Positions 27,176 to 36,658 of a stretch of 58,240 nt of DNA are shown in pieces. How positions within the stretch are numbered: the stretch's first letter is position 1; each line of letters starts with the position of its first letter. Source of the DNA: Oceanobacillus arenosus (GTDB lineage Bacteria; Bacillota; Bacilli; Bacillales; Amphibacillaceae); contig NZ_PIOC01000014.1 in assembly GCF_003369575.1 (NCBI RefSeq), positions 67,579 to 125,818 on the forward strand, in the 5' to 3' direction. Both the position numbers and the translations under genes were made by a program. Below the pieces are notes generated by a model. That model ran no database searches. It was not told the DNA's origin and saw only the letters and a program-made list of their open reading frames with translations.

Positions 27176-28526
27176 AGAGTCTGCTTTGATAATTCACTTC
27201 TGTGCCGCCTAATTTTTCAACTTTTTCTTCTACGCCATCCATGGCATTAATGAAAATCCGGTACGTTTCATTACCCAATACACCTAAGAATTCATGGGTC
27301 AGCACTTCTTCACCAAAGTCATTGTCAATAATTGCTAGGAAATGCTCTTGTATATCAACATTTGGATTCACATATTCCCTTGCTTCTGTTTCAGATATGG
27401 CGGGAGTTTCAATCTTTCTTTCTTTATGATTCATTAAATAATTCTTTGCAGTTAACCCAAGTATTTCACCATTATCTAGCGCAACCTTTAATTCAATCGC
27501 ATCGGAATATACCCTAACACCGTCTTGATTGAAGAGGAAGGAATATGCACCAATGTTGCCATATTCACTGCTTTGGAATAATTCCATTGATTGGAATTCG
27601 AGATCATCTACGTATTTTTTTGCTTTCTTTGATCCTTCATTCAAGCTTATTTTTTTGTCATTGACAGGTCGATCTACTAATAATGTAATTGGATGCCCGC
27701 CTTGCTTTGTCAAATCCATATAGGCATTTTTTTTATCGTTATGGTACGAAGTAGAATATAGTGGGATATTTGCCCCATCACCACTTTCTGTAATCGTTAT
27801 CCCTTTTTCATCTGTTGTATTAAACAATTTCTGGCTTATTTTTAATGCTTGTTGTTCGGATACATCATCACTCGTTAAGATTAATTCATAGCGATGATCT
27901 TCTAGTGAAGCGCCACCACCGATTAACGAATTATTGACATTCGTTTCGGAGAATCCCTCCACACTTTTCTCAACGGTTTTCAGTCCATCGATAATTGAAT
28001 TATCGGTTTGTTCGTCTTCGTTTGCAATAGCGAGCTGCACGTCCATCCATCTTAAGTTATTATCCATTGCAATGTGTTGGACTTGTCTTAATTCATCTTT
28101 GATATCACCAGATTGTGTATATAGCTTCTCTAATGTTTGCATTTCTTCGTCTGTTAAAGGTTTGTCATCTAAGTTCCTAACTGCAGTTCGATAGGTAAAA
28201 TCACCGATATTCGATAGTAGTTCCTCTGTTTTATTAAAAGGTAACAATCCTAATGGTAATTGACCTACATTTGATGAAGCTTCAGACGTTAGTCGCCATA
28301 TTTCAACCATCTGTGGCGATAATCGTTTATCCGAATTCATGGCTAATACGGTACCTATCTCATCATGTAGCATGTCCATATGATAATTTAGCTCATGAAA
28401 GGCACGTTGATACGTGTTCTCTGCCTGGATAAGGATTTCATTCTTATCTTGATGTTCCTGATAACCCCAAAAGGCAGTTCCAGCAATTCCGAGCGCAAGT
28501 ATTACTACTAGTATCCACCGAATCAT
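27174..28526 (-). CDS. ypeB: Germination protein YpeB
   Basis: 450 residues with an N-terminal membrane segment (3-20), a long helical region (30-190) and three C-terminal YPEB/PepSY-like domains. YpeB is needed for SleB to accumulate and stay stable in the spore inner membrane and for cortex breakdown on germination. It lies 15 bases after sleB in one operon, the universal arrangement in Bacilli. Confidence 0.97.
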   Translation of the reverse strand: MIRWILVVILALGIAGTAFWGYQEHQDKNEILIQAENTYQRAFHELNYHMDMLHDEIGTVLAMNSDKRLSPQMVEIWRLTSEASSNVGQLPLGLLPFNKTEELLSNIGDFTYRTAVRNLDDKPLTDEEMQTLEKLYTQSGDIKDELRQVQHIAMDNNLRWMDVQLAIANEDEQTDNSIIDGLKTVEKSVEGFSETNVNNSLIGGGASLEDHRYELILTSDDVSEQQALKISQKLFNTTDEKGITITESGDGANIPLYSTSYHNDKKNAYMDLTKQGGHPITLLVDRPVNDKKISLNEGSKKAKKYVDDLEFQSMELFQSSEYGNIGAYSFLFNQDGVRVYSDAIELKVALDNGEILGLTAKNYLMNHKERKIETPAISETEAREYVNPNVDIQEHFLAIIDNDFGEEVLTHEFLGVLGNETYRIFINAMDGVEEKVEKLGGTEVNYQSRL

Positions 28527-28541
28527 ATTCCTTCCACCTTT

Positions 28542-29378
28542 CTATTTGCAAAATATGTGTTTGCCAATTTGTTTAATCTGTGGTCTTGACCAAATCCAAC
28601 CAGATGTAGCAGTATCGGGATTAAAATAGTACAATGCATTTGCAGATGGATCCCAACCGTTGATTGCATCGATTACTGCTTCTCTTGCCCGTTCATTAGG
28701 TGTTAGCCAAATCTGCCCATCAGCAACTGCTGTGAAGGCCCTAGGTTCGAAAATAACACCTGCAACCGTATTGGGGAATGACGCACTTTCTACCCGGTTA
28801 AGAATAACTGCCGCTACAGCAACTTGGCCTTCATACGGTTCTCCCCTTGCCTCACCATAAACCGCGTTTGCCATTAATTGAATATCATTTTGCGAGAAAC
28901 CTTGTGGTACATTTACAGATGTCACATTTGTAGTGGGTGCTGTCTTGTTTGCTCCGGTCTCTTTTTTCGGGGTAGTCGTAGGAGCAGCTTGTTTTTCCTT
29001 TTCTACCCCACCATAATGAGTAAACTTGCGACCTTGAGCGATTTGTTCTTTTACAAAGGCTTCATCATATTTACTTGCCTTAACGAGTTTATCCTTTGTT
29101 GTTTGTCCTGCTAGCCCATCAATTTCCAATCCAAATTCATATTGGAAATTTCTTAAGCCCCAGTAGGTTCCCCAGCCGAAAACCCCGTCAATTTTGCCAT
29201 TATAAAACCCTAAATATTGTAATCTAGCTTGTAATTCAATCACATCATCGCCTACTGCACCTTGTTGAATCACTTGCGGACTAAAGGCTTTAGATGTGTT
29301 TGGTTGATATATTGATCCAAAACCGATAACCAATAAACAGCCCATGATGAAAAGTAGGGACACCGTTTTATTCTTCAT
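28542..29378 (-). CDS. sleB: Spore cortex-lytic enzyme SleB
   Basis: 278 residues: signal peptide (1-31), PG-binding domain (about 40-95, DVIELQARLQYLGFYNGKIDG), a Lys/Thr-rich linker, and a C-terminal Hydrolase_2 domain with the catalytic Glu in YGEARGEPYEGQVAVAAV. It is a lytic transglycosylase that degrades spore cortex. A sigma-G-like GAATA lies upstream at about 29440, but no clear -10 was seen, so the promoter is unresolved. Confidence 0.97.
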   Translation of the reverse strand: MKNKTVSLLFIMGCLLVIGFGSIYQPNTSKAFSPQVIQQGAVGDDVIELQARLQYLGFYNGKIDGVFGWGTYWGLRNFQYEFGLEIDGLAGQTTKDKLVKASKYDEAFVKEQIAQGRKFTHYGGVEKEKQAAPTTTPKKETGANKTAPTTNVTSVNVPQGFSQNDIQLMANAVYGEARGEPYEGQVAVAAVILNRVESASFPNTVAGVIFEPRAFTAVADGQIWLTPNERAREAVIDAINGWDPSANALYYFNPDTATSGWIWSRPQIKQIGKHIFCK

Positions 29379-29529
29379 CTTGATTCCTCCTGCTTTTACA
29401 TTGTCTTGTGCTATCTATTTTTTGAGTAATCGGCTATTTTATTCATTAATTGTAAAACTATTATTTAATTTATTGTGATTAGCAAGTACCTTGCTTAACT
29501 TATCGCTATTGACTAAAGTATATTCAGCA

Positions 29530-29560
29530 TAAAAAACCCCTTGTATTGGATACAGGGGGC
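29530..29560 (-). terminator. Terminator of prsW
   Basis: Minus strand CCCCTGTATCC/ATACAAGGGG hairpin followed by TTTTTTA, four bases after the prsW stop. Confidence 0.9.
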
Positions 29561-29563
29561 ATA

Positions 29564-30214
29564 TTACTTATTATTAATTGGTTGGTTGGCTAGCTTTGCA
29601 CGGTGCAGGGCAATAAACCAGAGTAGAATCATAAATGGAATTAAATAATAGCTCCAGGTACTTACAAGCGATTTTAGGATATAGTTATAGATACCGTGCA
29701 AGATAAATGGAATGAAGAATGCTACAAATATATTCCATTTTGTATGATCATTTGTTAGCTTTGCTTTTCCAAAGTAATAACCCATAATCACACCGAAAAG
29801 TGCATGTGAAGAAACAGGGAAAAATGCTCTTAACAAAGCATATTCAATTCCATTTGTGAATAAGTATAATACATTCTCCAAGGAAGCAAATCCAAGGCTA
29901 ATCGATACCGCATAGACAATCCCGTCGTAATGATCATCAAACTGTGAATGATTGTACATCACAAATAAAAAGATAAACCATTTGAAAAATTCCTCAAAAA
30001 AAGCAATAAAGATAAAAGATTGAATAAAGATATTATTGCTGATTTCTTCTACTTCCATTGCATATTGAATGAACATAATTGGAAATACTAATAATGCACC
30101 AAAGATAAACGCTCTAAAAATTAATGATAATGGCTCAGTAACACGGTCTTTTAAGTAGAAATAGGACATTAGCCCAATAATCGGAGCTAGTCCCGCAGAT
30201 AATATGGCAAACAT
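29564..30214 (-). CDS. prsW: PrsW family intramembrane metalloprotease
   Basis: About 216 residues with several membrane helices and the PrsW signatures FFEEFFKW, SHALFGVIMGYYFG and HGIYNYI. In B. subtilis PrsW makes the first cut in anti-sigma factor RsiW and so activates sigma-W. The start at 30214 is preferred: GAGG is ten bases upstream of it and only one base from the ATG at 30223. It is divergent from ansA across 82 bases. Confidence 0.93.
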   Translation of the reverse strand: MFAILSAGLAPIIGLMSYFYLKDRVTEPLSLIFRAFIFGALLVFPIMFIQYAMEVEEISNNIFIQSFIFIAFFEEFFKWFIFLFVMYNHSQFDDHYDGIVYAVSISLGFASLENVLYLFTNGIEYALLRAFFPVSSHALFGVIMGYYFGKAKLTNDHTKWNIFVAFFIPFILHGIYNYILKSLVSTWSYYLIPFMILLWFIALHRAKLANQPINNK

Positions 30215-30266
30215 TCTAAACATACCTCTTTCCAATGCCGATGCATTTATCGTATCATTATGTGTA

Positions 30267-30272
30267 TATAAT
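30267..30272 (+). promoter_or_regulatory. Likely -10 element for ansA
   Basis: A perfect TATAAT lies 24 bases before the ansA ATG in the short divergent gap. No good -35 was found at 16-18 bases upstream. Confidence 0.45.
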
Positions 30273-30296
30273 GAAAATAGGGTAAAGGAGAGTTTA

Positions 30297-31268
30297 ATGA
30301 AAAACATTTTAATTATTCATACCGGTGGAACAATCTCGATGCTAGAAGATAAAGATACAGGGGAAGTCAATACGACTGAAAAGCATCCATTATCAAATTT
30401 TACCGAGTATTTACAAGCCTATGCTAATATCGATGAACAAATTATATTTGACCTGCCATCCCCACAAATTACACCAAAACATATGCTGCAATTGGGGAAA
30501 TATATTAATACGAAAATTGAGGCCTATGATGGAATCGTGATCACTCATGGGACAGATACATTAGAAGAAACGGCATATTTTCTAGATTTAATATTAGCGA
30601 CAGAGAAGCCAATTATTGTAACTGGAGCGATGAGATCGAGTAACGAGATTGGTTCTGATGCACTTTATAACCTTATTAGCTCTGTTCGGGTTGCGGCAGA
30701 AGATGATACAAGGAATAAAGGGGTATTAGTCGTAATGAATGATGAGATACATACTGCAGAGTATGTTACGAAGACATCGACAAGCAATGTTGCAACATTT
30801 CAAAGTCCACAATACGGACCTATTGGTATTGTAACAAAGGATTCTATCATTTTTCAACATACGATTATAAACCATCCGACCATTGCAATTGAATCATTAT
30901 CGAATCATCAGGTACTATTACTAAAAGCCTTTGCAGGGATGGATCAAACAATTATTAAAGCAATCCACTCTATACATCCTAATGGTGTCGTAATTGAAGC
31001 GCTTGGACAAGGAAATCTACCAAATGAAACGATCCCTGGAATTAGGAAAATGCTCGAGGACCATATACCAATTATTCTTGTGTCTCGATGTTATCAGGGA
31101 AATGTTCAGCCTACATATGGCTATGATGGCGGCGGAAAGCAATTAAAGGAAATGGGTGTGATCTTTTCAAATGGACTCACGGGTCAAAAAGCGAGAATTA
31201 AGCTATTAATCGCGCTGGAGAAATCAAAAGATTATCATCAAATAAGAGCAATATTCGAAAATGAGTAA
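30297..31268 (+). CDS. ansA: Type I L-asparaginase
   Basis: 323 residues, cytosolic, no signal peptide. It hydrolyses asparagine to aspartate and ammonia. The nucleophile Thr12 is in HTGGTISM and the second catalytic motif THGTD is at 83-87. The start follows AAAGGAGAG. It is on the plus strand, convergent with gudB, so two genes releasing ammonium share one bidirectional terminator. In B. subtilis this position holds ypdA rather than ansA. Confidence 0.95.
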   Translation: MKNILIIHTGGTISMLEDKDTGEVNTTEKHPLSNFTEYLQAYANIDEQIIFDLPSPQITPKHMLQLGKYINTKIEAYDGIVITHGTDTLEETAYFLDLILATEKPIIVTGAMRSSNEIGSDALYNLISSVRVAAEDDTRNKGVLVVMNDEIHTAEYVTKTSTSNVATFQSPQYGPIGIVTKDSIIFQHTIINHPTIAIESLSNHQVLLLKAFAGMDQTIIKAIHSIHPNGVVIEALGQGNLPNETIPGIRKMLEDHIPIILVSRCYQGNVQPTYGYDGGGKQLKEMGVIFSNGLTGQKARIKLLIALEKSKDYHQIRAIFENE

Positions 31269-31298
31269 CAAAAGCTTAAAACTAGTTGAGCTGTGTAG

Positions 31299-31408
31299 GG
31301 TGGTGAGGAAGTCTCGCTACAGCTTTAGCGCTGGAGCTGGCCGTGGCTGTTCTCGGTAATTAAGTTATCCGTAGCGTCCAATTTTATATTTTCCTAAGCT
31401 ATAAAAAA
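31299..31408 (+). repeat. Copy B of a 110-bp direct repeat
   Basis: Matches 17669-17780 in the same orientation. It begins 30 bases after the ansA stop and runs to the ansA/gudB terminator. The preceding bases GAGCTGTGTA may be the decayed head seen before copy A. Confidence 0.82.
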
Positions 31409-31450
31409 TAAGGGGTCGCTGATCTATAATTAGATCAGCGACCCCTTATT
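31403..31450. terminator. Bidirectional terminator between ansA and gudB
   Basis: An 18-bp perfect stem (AATAAGGGGTCGCTGATC and its complement) with an eight-base loop and T runs on both strands. Confidence 0.93.
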
Positions 31451-31462
31451 CGAGTTATCTAG

Positions 31463-32743
31463 TTATACCCAACCACGAAAACGTGATGCTTCTGCCATTT
31501 TACGAACACCAATCATATATGCAGCTAATCGCATATCAACGCGTCTCGATTCTGCTAGATTATAAATAGAATTAAATGAGCGAATCATAATTTCATGTAG
31601 TTTTTCATCTATTTCCTTTTCAGACCAATAGTATCCTTGATTATTCTGTACCCATTCAAAATAGGAAACCGTTACTCCACCTGCAGATGCCAAAACGTCT
31701 GGTACTAGTAGTATGCCACGTTCGGTTAGAATCTTCGTTGCTCCCCTTGTTGTCGGACCATTTGCTGCTTCAACAATGATACTAGCTTTGATTTTTGGCG
31801 CATTTTCTTCGGTAATTTGATTTTCGACTGCCGCAGGAACAATAATATCACAGTCACACTCAAGTAATTCTTTATTGGAAATCGTATTATTAAATAGCTT
31901 TGTTACCGTTCCAAAGCTGTCTCTTCTATCGAGCAAATAATCAATATCAAGACCATCTGGATCATATAATGCCCCATATGCATCTGAAATCCCAACAACC
32001 TTTGCGCCTTCATCATGTAAAAATTTAGATAAATAGCTTCCAGCATTACCAAACCCTTGAACAATGACACGTGCGCCTTTTACGTCGAGTCCTTTTTTCT
32101 TCGCTGCTTCCTTCAGGACAATTGTAACTCCTTTTGCAGTTGCGGTTTCTCTTCCGTGTGAACCACCGAGCACAATTGGTTTTCCTGTAATAAAACCTGG
32201 ACTGTTATACTCGTCCATTCTGCTATATTCATCCATCATCCATGCCATTATTTGCGAGTTCGTAAATACATCTGGTGCAGGAATATCCTTCGTTGGTCCT
32301 ACAATTTGACTGACGGCTCGTACATAGCCACGACTTAATCCTTCTAATTCACGAAAAGACATTTGACGTGGATCACAAACGATACCACCTTTAGCCCCAC
32401 CATATGGGAGATCGACAATTCCAGATTTTAAACTCATCCAAATGGATAGTGCTTTAATTTCATCTGCCGTTACATCCGGGTGGAAACGGATTCCACCTTT
32501 TGTAGGACCAACCGCATCGTTATGTTGTGCACGATAACCTGTAAATACTTTTATTGCCCCATCATCCATTCTAACTGGGATTCTTACGGCCATCATTCTT
32601 AAAGGTTCTTTTAATAGTTCATATAATTCATCAGGATAACCTAATTTTTCTAACGCTAGTTTAACCACTGCGCGTGTTGAAGTTAATACATCCATGTTTT
32701 CTTGTTTTTTATTTGCAGAATCAACTGCTTTGTCGGCAACCAT
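31463..32743 (-). CDS. gudB: NAD-dependent glutamate dehydrogenase, GudB/RocG type
   Basis: 426 residues. It interconverts glutamate and 2-oxoglutarate plus ammonium. The substrate motif PYGGAKGGI carries the catalytic Lys and QGFGNAGSYLSK is the NAD loop. The start at 32743 follows GTAGGAGGTAAG; the track-length ORF upstream has no such site. The segment TADEIKALSIW lacks the three-codon duplication that inactivates gudB in B. subtilis 168, so the enzyme should be active. Confidence 0.96.
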   Translation of the reverse strand: MVADKAVDSANKKQENMDVLTSTRAVVKLALEKLGYPDELYELLKEPLRMMAVRIPVRMDDGAIKVFTGYRAQHNDAVGPTKGGIRFHPDVTADEIKALSIWMSLKSGIVDLPYGGAKGGIVCDPRQMSFRELEGLSRGYVRAVSQIVGPTKDIPAPDVFTNSQIMAWMMDEYSRMDEYNSPGFITGKPIVLGGSHGRETATAKGVTIVLKEAAKKKGLDVKGARVIVQGFGNAGSYLSKFLHDEGAKVVGISDAYGALYDPDGLDIDYLLDRRDSFGTVTKLFNNTISNKELLECDCDIIVPAAVENQITEENAPKIKASIIVEAANGPTTRGATKILTERGILLVPDVLASAGGVTVSYFEWVQNNQGYYWSEKEIDEKLHEIMIRSFNSIYNLAESRRVDMRLAAYMIGVRKMAEASRFRGWV

Positions 32744-32866
32744 GAACTTACCTCCTACAATTATCCAAATATATTTTAAATAATTTCCATTCAGAGTTAG
32801 TATACACCCTCTAAGTAAATTTGCAATAAAAAATGTTTCGACCACTTGAATCCTAGTGCTTAACGT

Positions 32867-33802
32867 TTATCCGTGATTTTTTAGTGATAGCGTAACAAAT
32901 GTTTCAATCATATCTTCATAGCTTATATCAACCGCTTTTGCTGCGTCAGGAAATAAGCTTGTTGGTGTCATACCTGGTAGTGTATTCACTTCTAAAATAA
33001 TTGGCAGATTGTTCTCTGAAAGGATAAAGTCCACCCGTGAATAGGTTTCACATCCAAGGGACTGGTGTGCAAGCACGGCATATTCTTGAATTTGTCTCTT
33101 TAAATGATCATCCATTTGCGCTGGTACAATGTGTTCGCTACCACCAGGCGCATACTTTGATTCATAGTCATAGAAAGCATTTTTAGGGATTATTTCGATA
33201 ATCGGTAATGCCTCTTCATGGCCGATTTCTCCTAATACTGGTACCGTTAATTCCTTGCCTTTAATAAATTCTTCTACTAATACAGTGTCATCGCTCTCTA
33301 TAGCGTTATTGACAGCTTTTTCTATTTCGTCTTTATTTTGAATGATGGAGAGTCCTAATGTGGATCCCTCTCGATTTGGCTTAATAACGAACGGTAGGTT
33401 AAATGTATTCTTAATTTCTTCAACCACTGCTTTTATTTCTTGCTTCTTTGTTAAACGGTACACATTGCTATTCGCCACAGGAATGTGATTCATTTCAAAA
33501 ATCTTCTTTGCCTTCGCTTTGTCCATTGCGAGTGCCGATGCAAGTACACCAGATCCGACGTAAGGGATCTTTAACATATCTAATAAACCTTGGATTCTAC
33601 CATCTTCCCCGTACTTACCATGTAAACCAATAAAGACTAAATCCACCTGTAAATTAATAATTTCGTCTAATTTCTCAGGGTTGAAATCAATCCCTACGAC
33701 ATCATGTCCTTTTTGTTTTAATGCTTGCAGAATTCCTTTTCCTGAAGCAAGTGAAACCTCTCGTTCACCCGAAATTCCACCATAAAGTACCGCTATTTTC
33801 AT
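32867..33802 (-). CDS. ddl: D-alanine--D-alanine ligase, short form
   Basis: 311 residues, ATP-grasp fold. Motifs are GGISGEREVSL, LHGKYGEDGRIQGLL, KPNREGSTLGLS and EVNTLPGMTPTSLFP. FYDYESKY keeps the tyrosine of the D-Ala-D-Ala class, so vancomycin-type D-Ala-D-Lac synthesis is not expected. It is shorter than the roughly 350-residue Bacillus Ddl. The ATG at 33802 follows GGAGGGTGAG. Its place between mecB and gudB is not the B. subtilis one; a second ddl may exist elsewhere. Confidence 0.94.
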   Translation of the reverse strand: MKIAVLYGGISGEREVSLASGKGILQALKQKGHDVVGIDFNPEKLDEIINLQVDLVFIGLHGKYGEDGRIQGLLDMLKIPYVGSGVLASALAMDKAKAKKIFEMNHIPVANSNVYRLTKKQEIKAVVEEIKNTFNLPFVIKPNREGSTLGLSIIQNKDEIEKAVNNAIESDDTVLVEEFIKGKELTVPVLGEIGHEEALPIIEIIPKNAFYDYESKYAPGGSEHIVPAQMDDHLKRQIQEYAVLAHQSLGCETYSRVDFILSENNLPIILEVNTLPGMTPTSLFPDAAKAVDISYEDMIETFVTLSLKNHG

Positions 33803-33846
33803 TCCGTTCTCACCCTCCATACTAATTCACCATTCATTGCATCCTG

Positions 33847-34425
33847 CTAATAAAATTTCTCCATAATTTGTTTCACTGCGTCTCGTTGGAAAATTTCTTT
33901 TCCATATTCAATTAAGCGAAAGGACGTAATAATACTTGGATATGCGTACTCAGACATAATCGCGATTATATCTTCTTTCTCATTATCTTTAAGATCTTCA
34001 TCTTTAAATAACATATAATATCGATTATCCATATGATATACTTGACCACCATCTATTTCTAGATTTGATAAGTACGAAGAAACTTGAATTATATTCTCAA
34101 ACTCTGGAAACGAGAAAATTAATTCTTTACTTTCATCCAAAGTAACCTTCATTTCAATAAAGTCCTCATCCCAGCTCATATCATCGTATTTCTGTGTGAC
34201 AATAACATGCATTCCTTGTGCTTGCATTATATGCACTTGTACAAGGAGCATACCTTCAAGCTCAAAGCCTAACTCAGAACTCGCTTCATACATCATATCA
34301 CTAAATAAATTACGGACACTTGATGCATCATCCCATAAATCGTTTGTAGTAAAACCTCGTTCAATTAAATCATCAAACGTTAAAAAAATGGTAAATTGAT
34401 CATCGGACAATCGCTCAATACGCAT
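33847..34425 (-). CDS. mecB: Adaptor protein MecB (YpbH), MecA paralog
   Basis: 192 residues. The N-terminal domain MRIERLSDDQFTIFLTFDDL is the MecA-type substrate-binding part, followed by an acidic linker and a C-terminal ClpC-binding domain ending in AVKQIMEKFY. MecA-family adaptors bring targets to ClpCP. The neighbourhood (near gudB and recQ) matches ypbH rather than mecA. Confidence 0.9.
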   Translation of the reverse strand: MRIERLSDDQFTIFLTFDDLIERGFTTNDLWDDASSVRNLFSDMMYEASSELGFELEGMLLVQVHIMQAQGMHVIVTQKYDDMSWDEDFIEMKVTLDESKELIFSFPEFENIIQVSSYLSNLEIDGGQVYHMDNRYYMLFKDEDLKDNEKEDIIAIMSEYAYPSIITSFRLIEYGKEIFQRDAVKQIMEKFY

Positions 34426-34762
34426 AAGTATCCCCCTTTAAATGTGTCTCATTTACAGCATATATACTATTTTTTGTAATTTATACCTATTGTGAATCCA
34501 TCCTTATAAATAGTAAAACAAAGGTTTTATATACTATATGCACTTCAAGAAATTGTTGAACATTACATTCACCGTTTTCCATAAATTAATTCCAAAATTT
34601 ACTAGTACATCATTTGTAGCAAACCATGAATTTCGTAAAATATGGATTCAAGTATCAATTACAAGTATATTATGTCCGTATATTATAACCCTTTCCATTC
34701 TATTTGATAAGACTGAACTTATCGGTTTCACAGGATAGAAGAAATTGTTATTTTACAGCCAG
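34426..34762. other. 337-base gap upstream of mecB without a supported gene
   Basis: AT-rich DNA. A 66-codon plus-strand frame (34538-34738) lacks a ribosome binding site and has no family features, so I do not call it. No repeat or clear terminator was seen. Confidence 0.6.
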
Positions 34763-35047
34763 TTAATTCGGGATAAAATAATAACCAACGATTAAAATCA
34801 CAATAAGAACAATGACTACAAAAATAATACGGATAAATGGCCTACTTATCCTAAAGCGTGTTCGATTACTAATTGTATGTACTTCTTTTCTAGGGGGAAG
34901 ATTTAAAATATCGATTTCCCGCTTCTTTGGTATTTCTTCTAAACTAGCGGAAAGCTCTTCCTTCACCTCTTTATTGCCCTCAATTTCCCCAACTAAATGA
35001 CGCAGTTCTTCTGCTTGATCTTGCTTAATGTCTGCCTGTTTTTCCAT
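34763..35047 (-). CDS. Short YpbE-like membrane protein lacking LysM
   Basis: 94 residues: a charged N-terminal half (1-45), the motif IDILNLPPRKEVH, a basic stretch and one membrane helix (about 72-92) that ends the protein. YpbE proteins, as I remember them, carry a like LNLPPRxxVH motif and helix followed by an extracellular LysM domain; here the ORF stops right after the helix. Synteny (between mecB and recQ) agrees. A good AGGTGTAG site precedes the ATG. Orthology is an inference. Confidence 0.65.
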   Translation of the reverse strand: MEKQADIKQDQAEELRHLVGEIEGNKEVKEELSASLEEIPKKREIDILNLPPRKEVHTISNRTRFRISRPFIRIIFVVIVLIVILIVGYYFIPN

Positions 35048-35109
35048 TTTATCTACACCTCATCTTTAAGGAAGCGATTTTGATATTTAATGACGAACTA
35101 CTTTCATTA

Positions 35110-36648
35110 TTAGAGAGCATTCATTAGTAGTAACTTTCTCAATTTACTTTCCCAATCGGCCTCTTCGTTTACTGCCTTTTTCGTTTGAACGGGATTCCAT
35201 TCAGACCACGAAAAACCACAATTACTACAACATTGATCATCTACCATGCTGTACGCAGGTTGAAAATTTTTATATAGGTTTTTACGTAAACAGCCCAACT
35301 CATGTATCCATTGCAATATTTCATTTAATTTCTGCTCTTTAATGGAAGTTCTATCTTTGATTAGCTGTTTAATTTCTTGATAGCTTTGCTTCCATTTTTC
35401 TTCTTGAAAGTTTATCCGATTATTTGCAATCATACCATGTTTTTCGAATTGAAAACGTAAAAATCGCCACTGAATTTCATTTAATTGAAATAAATTCGCA
35501 ATTTCTACTTCATTATTTGGCAGTTCTTTTCGTTCAGAGACTAATCGAGATAAATACTTGTAAATAAAAGTTAAAATTTGTTCGGATGGCAGCTCGTTTT
35601 TAATCATATTTAAAGGAATAAAGAGATCTTTATTGGAAAATAGCAATAAACAAACACTGGATTTCCCATCTCTGCCTGCCCTGCCCACTTCTTGGATATA
35701 GGACTCTAATTGTAATGGTAAATGGTAATGAATAACGAAGCGAATATTTCCTTTATTAATTCCCATGCCAAATGCGCTCGTACAACAGATAATATCTAAT
35801 TGATCATTCATAAATTGCTGTTGAATTGTAATTCGATCCATTTGCTCCATTCCACCATGATAAAATGCAATCTTCCGTTCTGGGAGTTTTTCCGAAAGCA
35901 GCTTTGCGATATTTTCCGTCGCTATTCTGCTTGAAAAATATATTAAGGTTGAGACATGATAAGTTTTTAAATGCTGTGTTAAATATTCCAGCTTTTCCTG
36001 ATCATTGCTTACTTCCTCGATACAAAACGATAAATTACTGCGATCCATCGGATATACATGTTTGATCATCTTTGGCTTATTTAATAAATCAATAATATCC
36101 TGCTGGACAGTCGGTGTGGCAGTTGCACTTAAAGCTAGTGTTCTCGGATTATTTAATTTCTCGATAATCATATTCAATTTTAAATAATCCGGTCTAAACT
36201 CATGCCCCCATTGGGAGATACAATGGGCTTCATCAATGACAAATAAACTTATCTTTGTACGTTGTAATAAGCGAATAATCTCTTCTTGCTGTAATAATTC
36301 CGGAGAAATATAAATAAGCTTATAGGCATGTAAATTCTTATATACCTTCTTCCGTTCACTTGGATCCATGAAACTATTTAAAGCAACTACCTGTTTGATT
36401 TGGATTGCTTTTAGCTGCTTTACCTGATCAATCATTAAAGAAATCAATGGCGAAACTACAATTGTAACCCCATCTAAAAGCATTGCTGGTAACTGATAAC
36501 AGATTGATTTTCCTGATCCCGTTGGCAGAATACCGAGTACATCTTTCCCTTGTAATACATCCTCGATGATTTCCTTTTGTCCTAATCGAAAGGAACTATA
36601 GTGGAAGTGTTTGTTCAATTCTTGCTCTAATGTCACTTGTTGGTTCAT
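35110..36648 (-). CDS. recQ: RecQ-family DNA helicase (RecS/YpbC type)
   Basis: 512 residues. Motif I is LPTGSGKS (41-48), motif II IDEAHCISQWGHEFRPDY, motif VI QEVGRAGRDGK. The zinc-binding C-terminus has CCSNCG. It lacks an HRDC domain, as the shorter RecS of B. subtilis does. It unwinds DNA 3' to 5' in recombination and repair. ypbB ends ten bases upstream of its ATG, so the two form one unit. Confidence 0.95.
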   Translation of the reverse strand: MNQQVTLEQELNKHFHYSSFRLGQKEIIEDVLQGKDVLGILPTGSGKSICYQLPAMLLDGVTIVVSPLISLMIDQVKQLKAIQIKQVVALNSFMDPSERKKVYKNLHAYKLIYISPELLQQEEIIRLLQRTKISLFVIDEAHCISQWGHEFRPDYLKLNMIIEKLNNPRTLALSATATPTVQQDIIDLLNKPKMIKHVYPMDRSNLSFCIEEVSNDQEKLEYLTQHLKTYHVSTLIYFSSRIATENIAKLLSEKLPERKIAFYHGGMEQMDRITIQQQFMNDQLDIICCTSAFGMGINKGNIRFVIHYHLPLQLESYIQEVGRAGRDGKSSVCLLLFSNKDLFIPLNMIKNELPSEQILTFIYKYLSRLVSERKELPNNEVEIANLFQLNEIQWRFLRFQFEKHGMIANNRINFQEEKWKQSYQEIKQLIKDRTSIKEQKLNEILQWIHELGCLRKNLYKNFQPAYSMVDDQCCSNCGFSWSEWNPVQTKKAVNEEADWESKLRKLLLMNAL

Positions 36649-36658
36649 TCGTTTCTCC

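Noticed and set aside
29400-29450. Sigma-G promoter for sleB
   Set aside because: A GAATA is present but no acceptable -10 at the right spacing, so I did not list it as a feature.
31463-32743. Cryptic gudB allele
   Set aside because: The three-codon duplication known from B. subtilis 168 is absent at the corresponding site, so the gene appears intact.
32867-33802. Glycopeptide-resistance-type ligase
   Set aside because: The active-site tyrosine of the D-Ala-D-Ala class is kept and no van-type partners are nearby.
34538-34738. 66-codon plus-strand ORF in the gap upstream of mecB
   Set aside because: No ribosome binding site, no recognisable domain and biased AT-rich composition; nothing supports expression.
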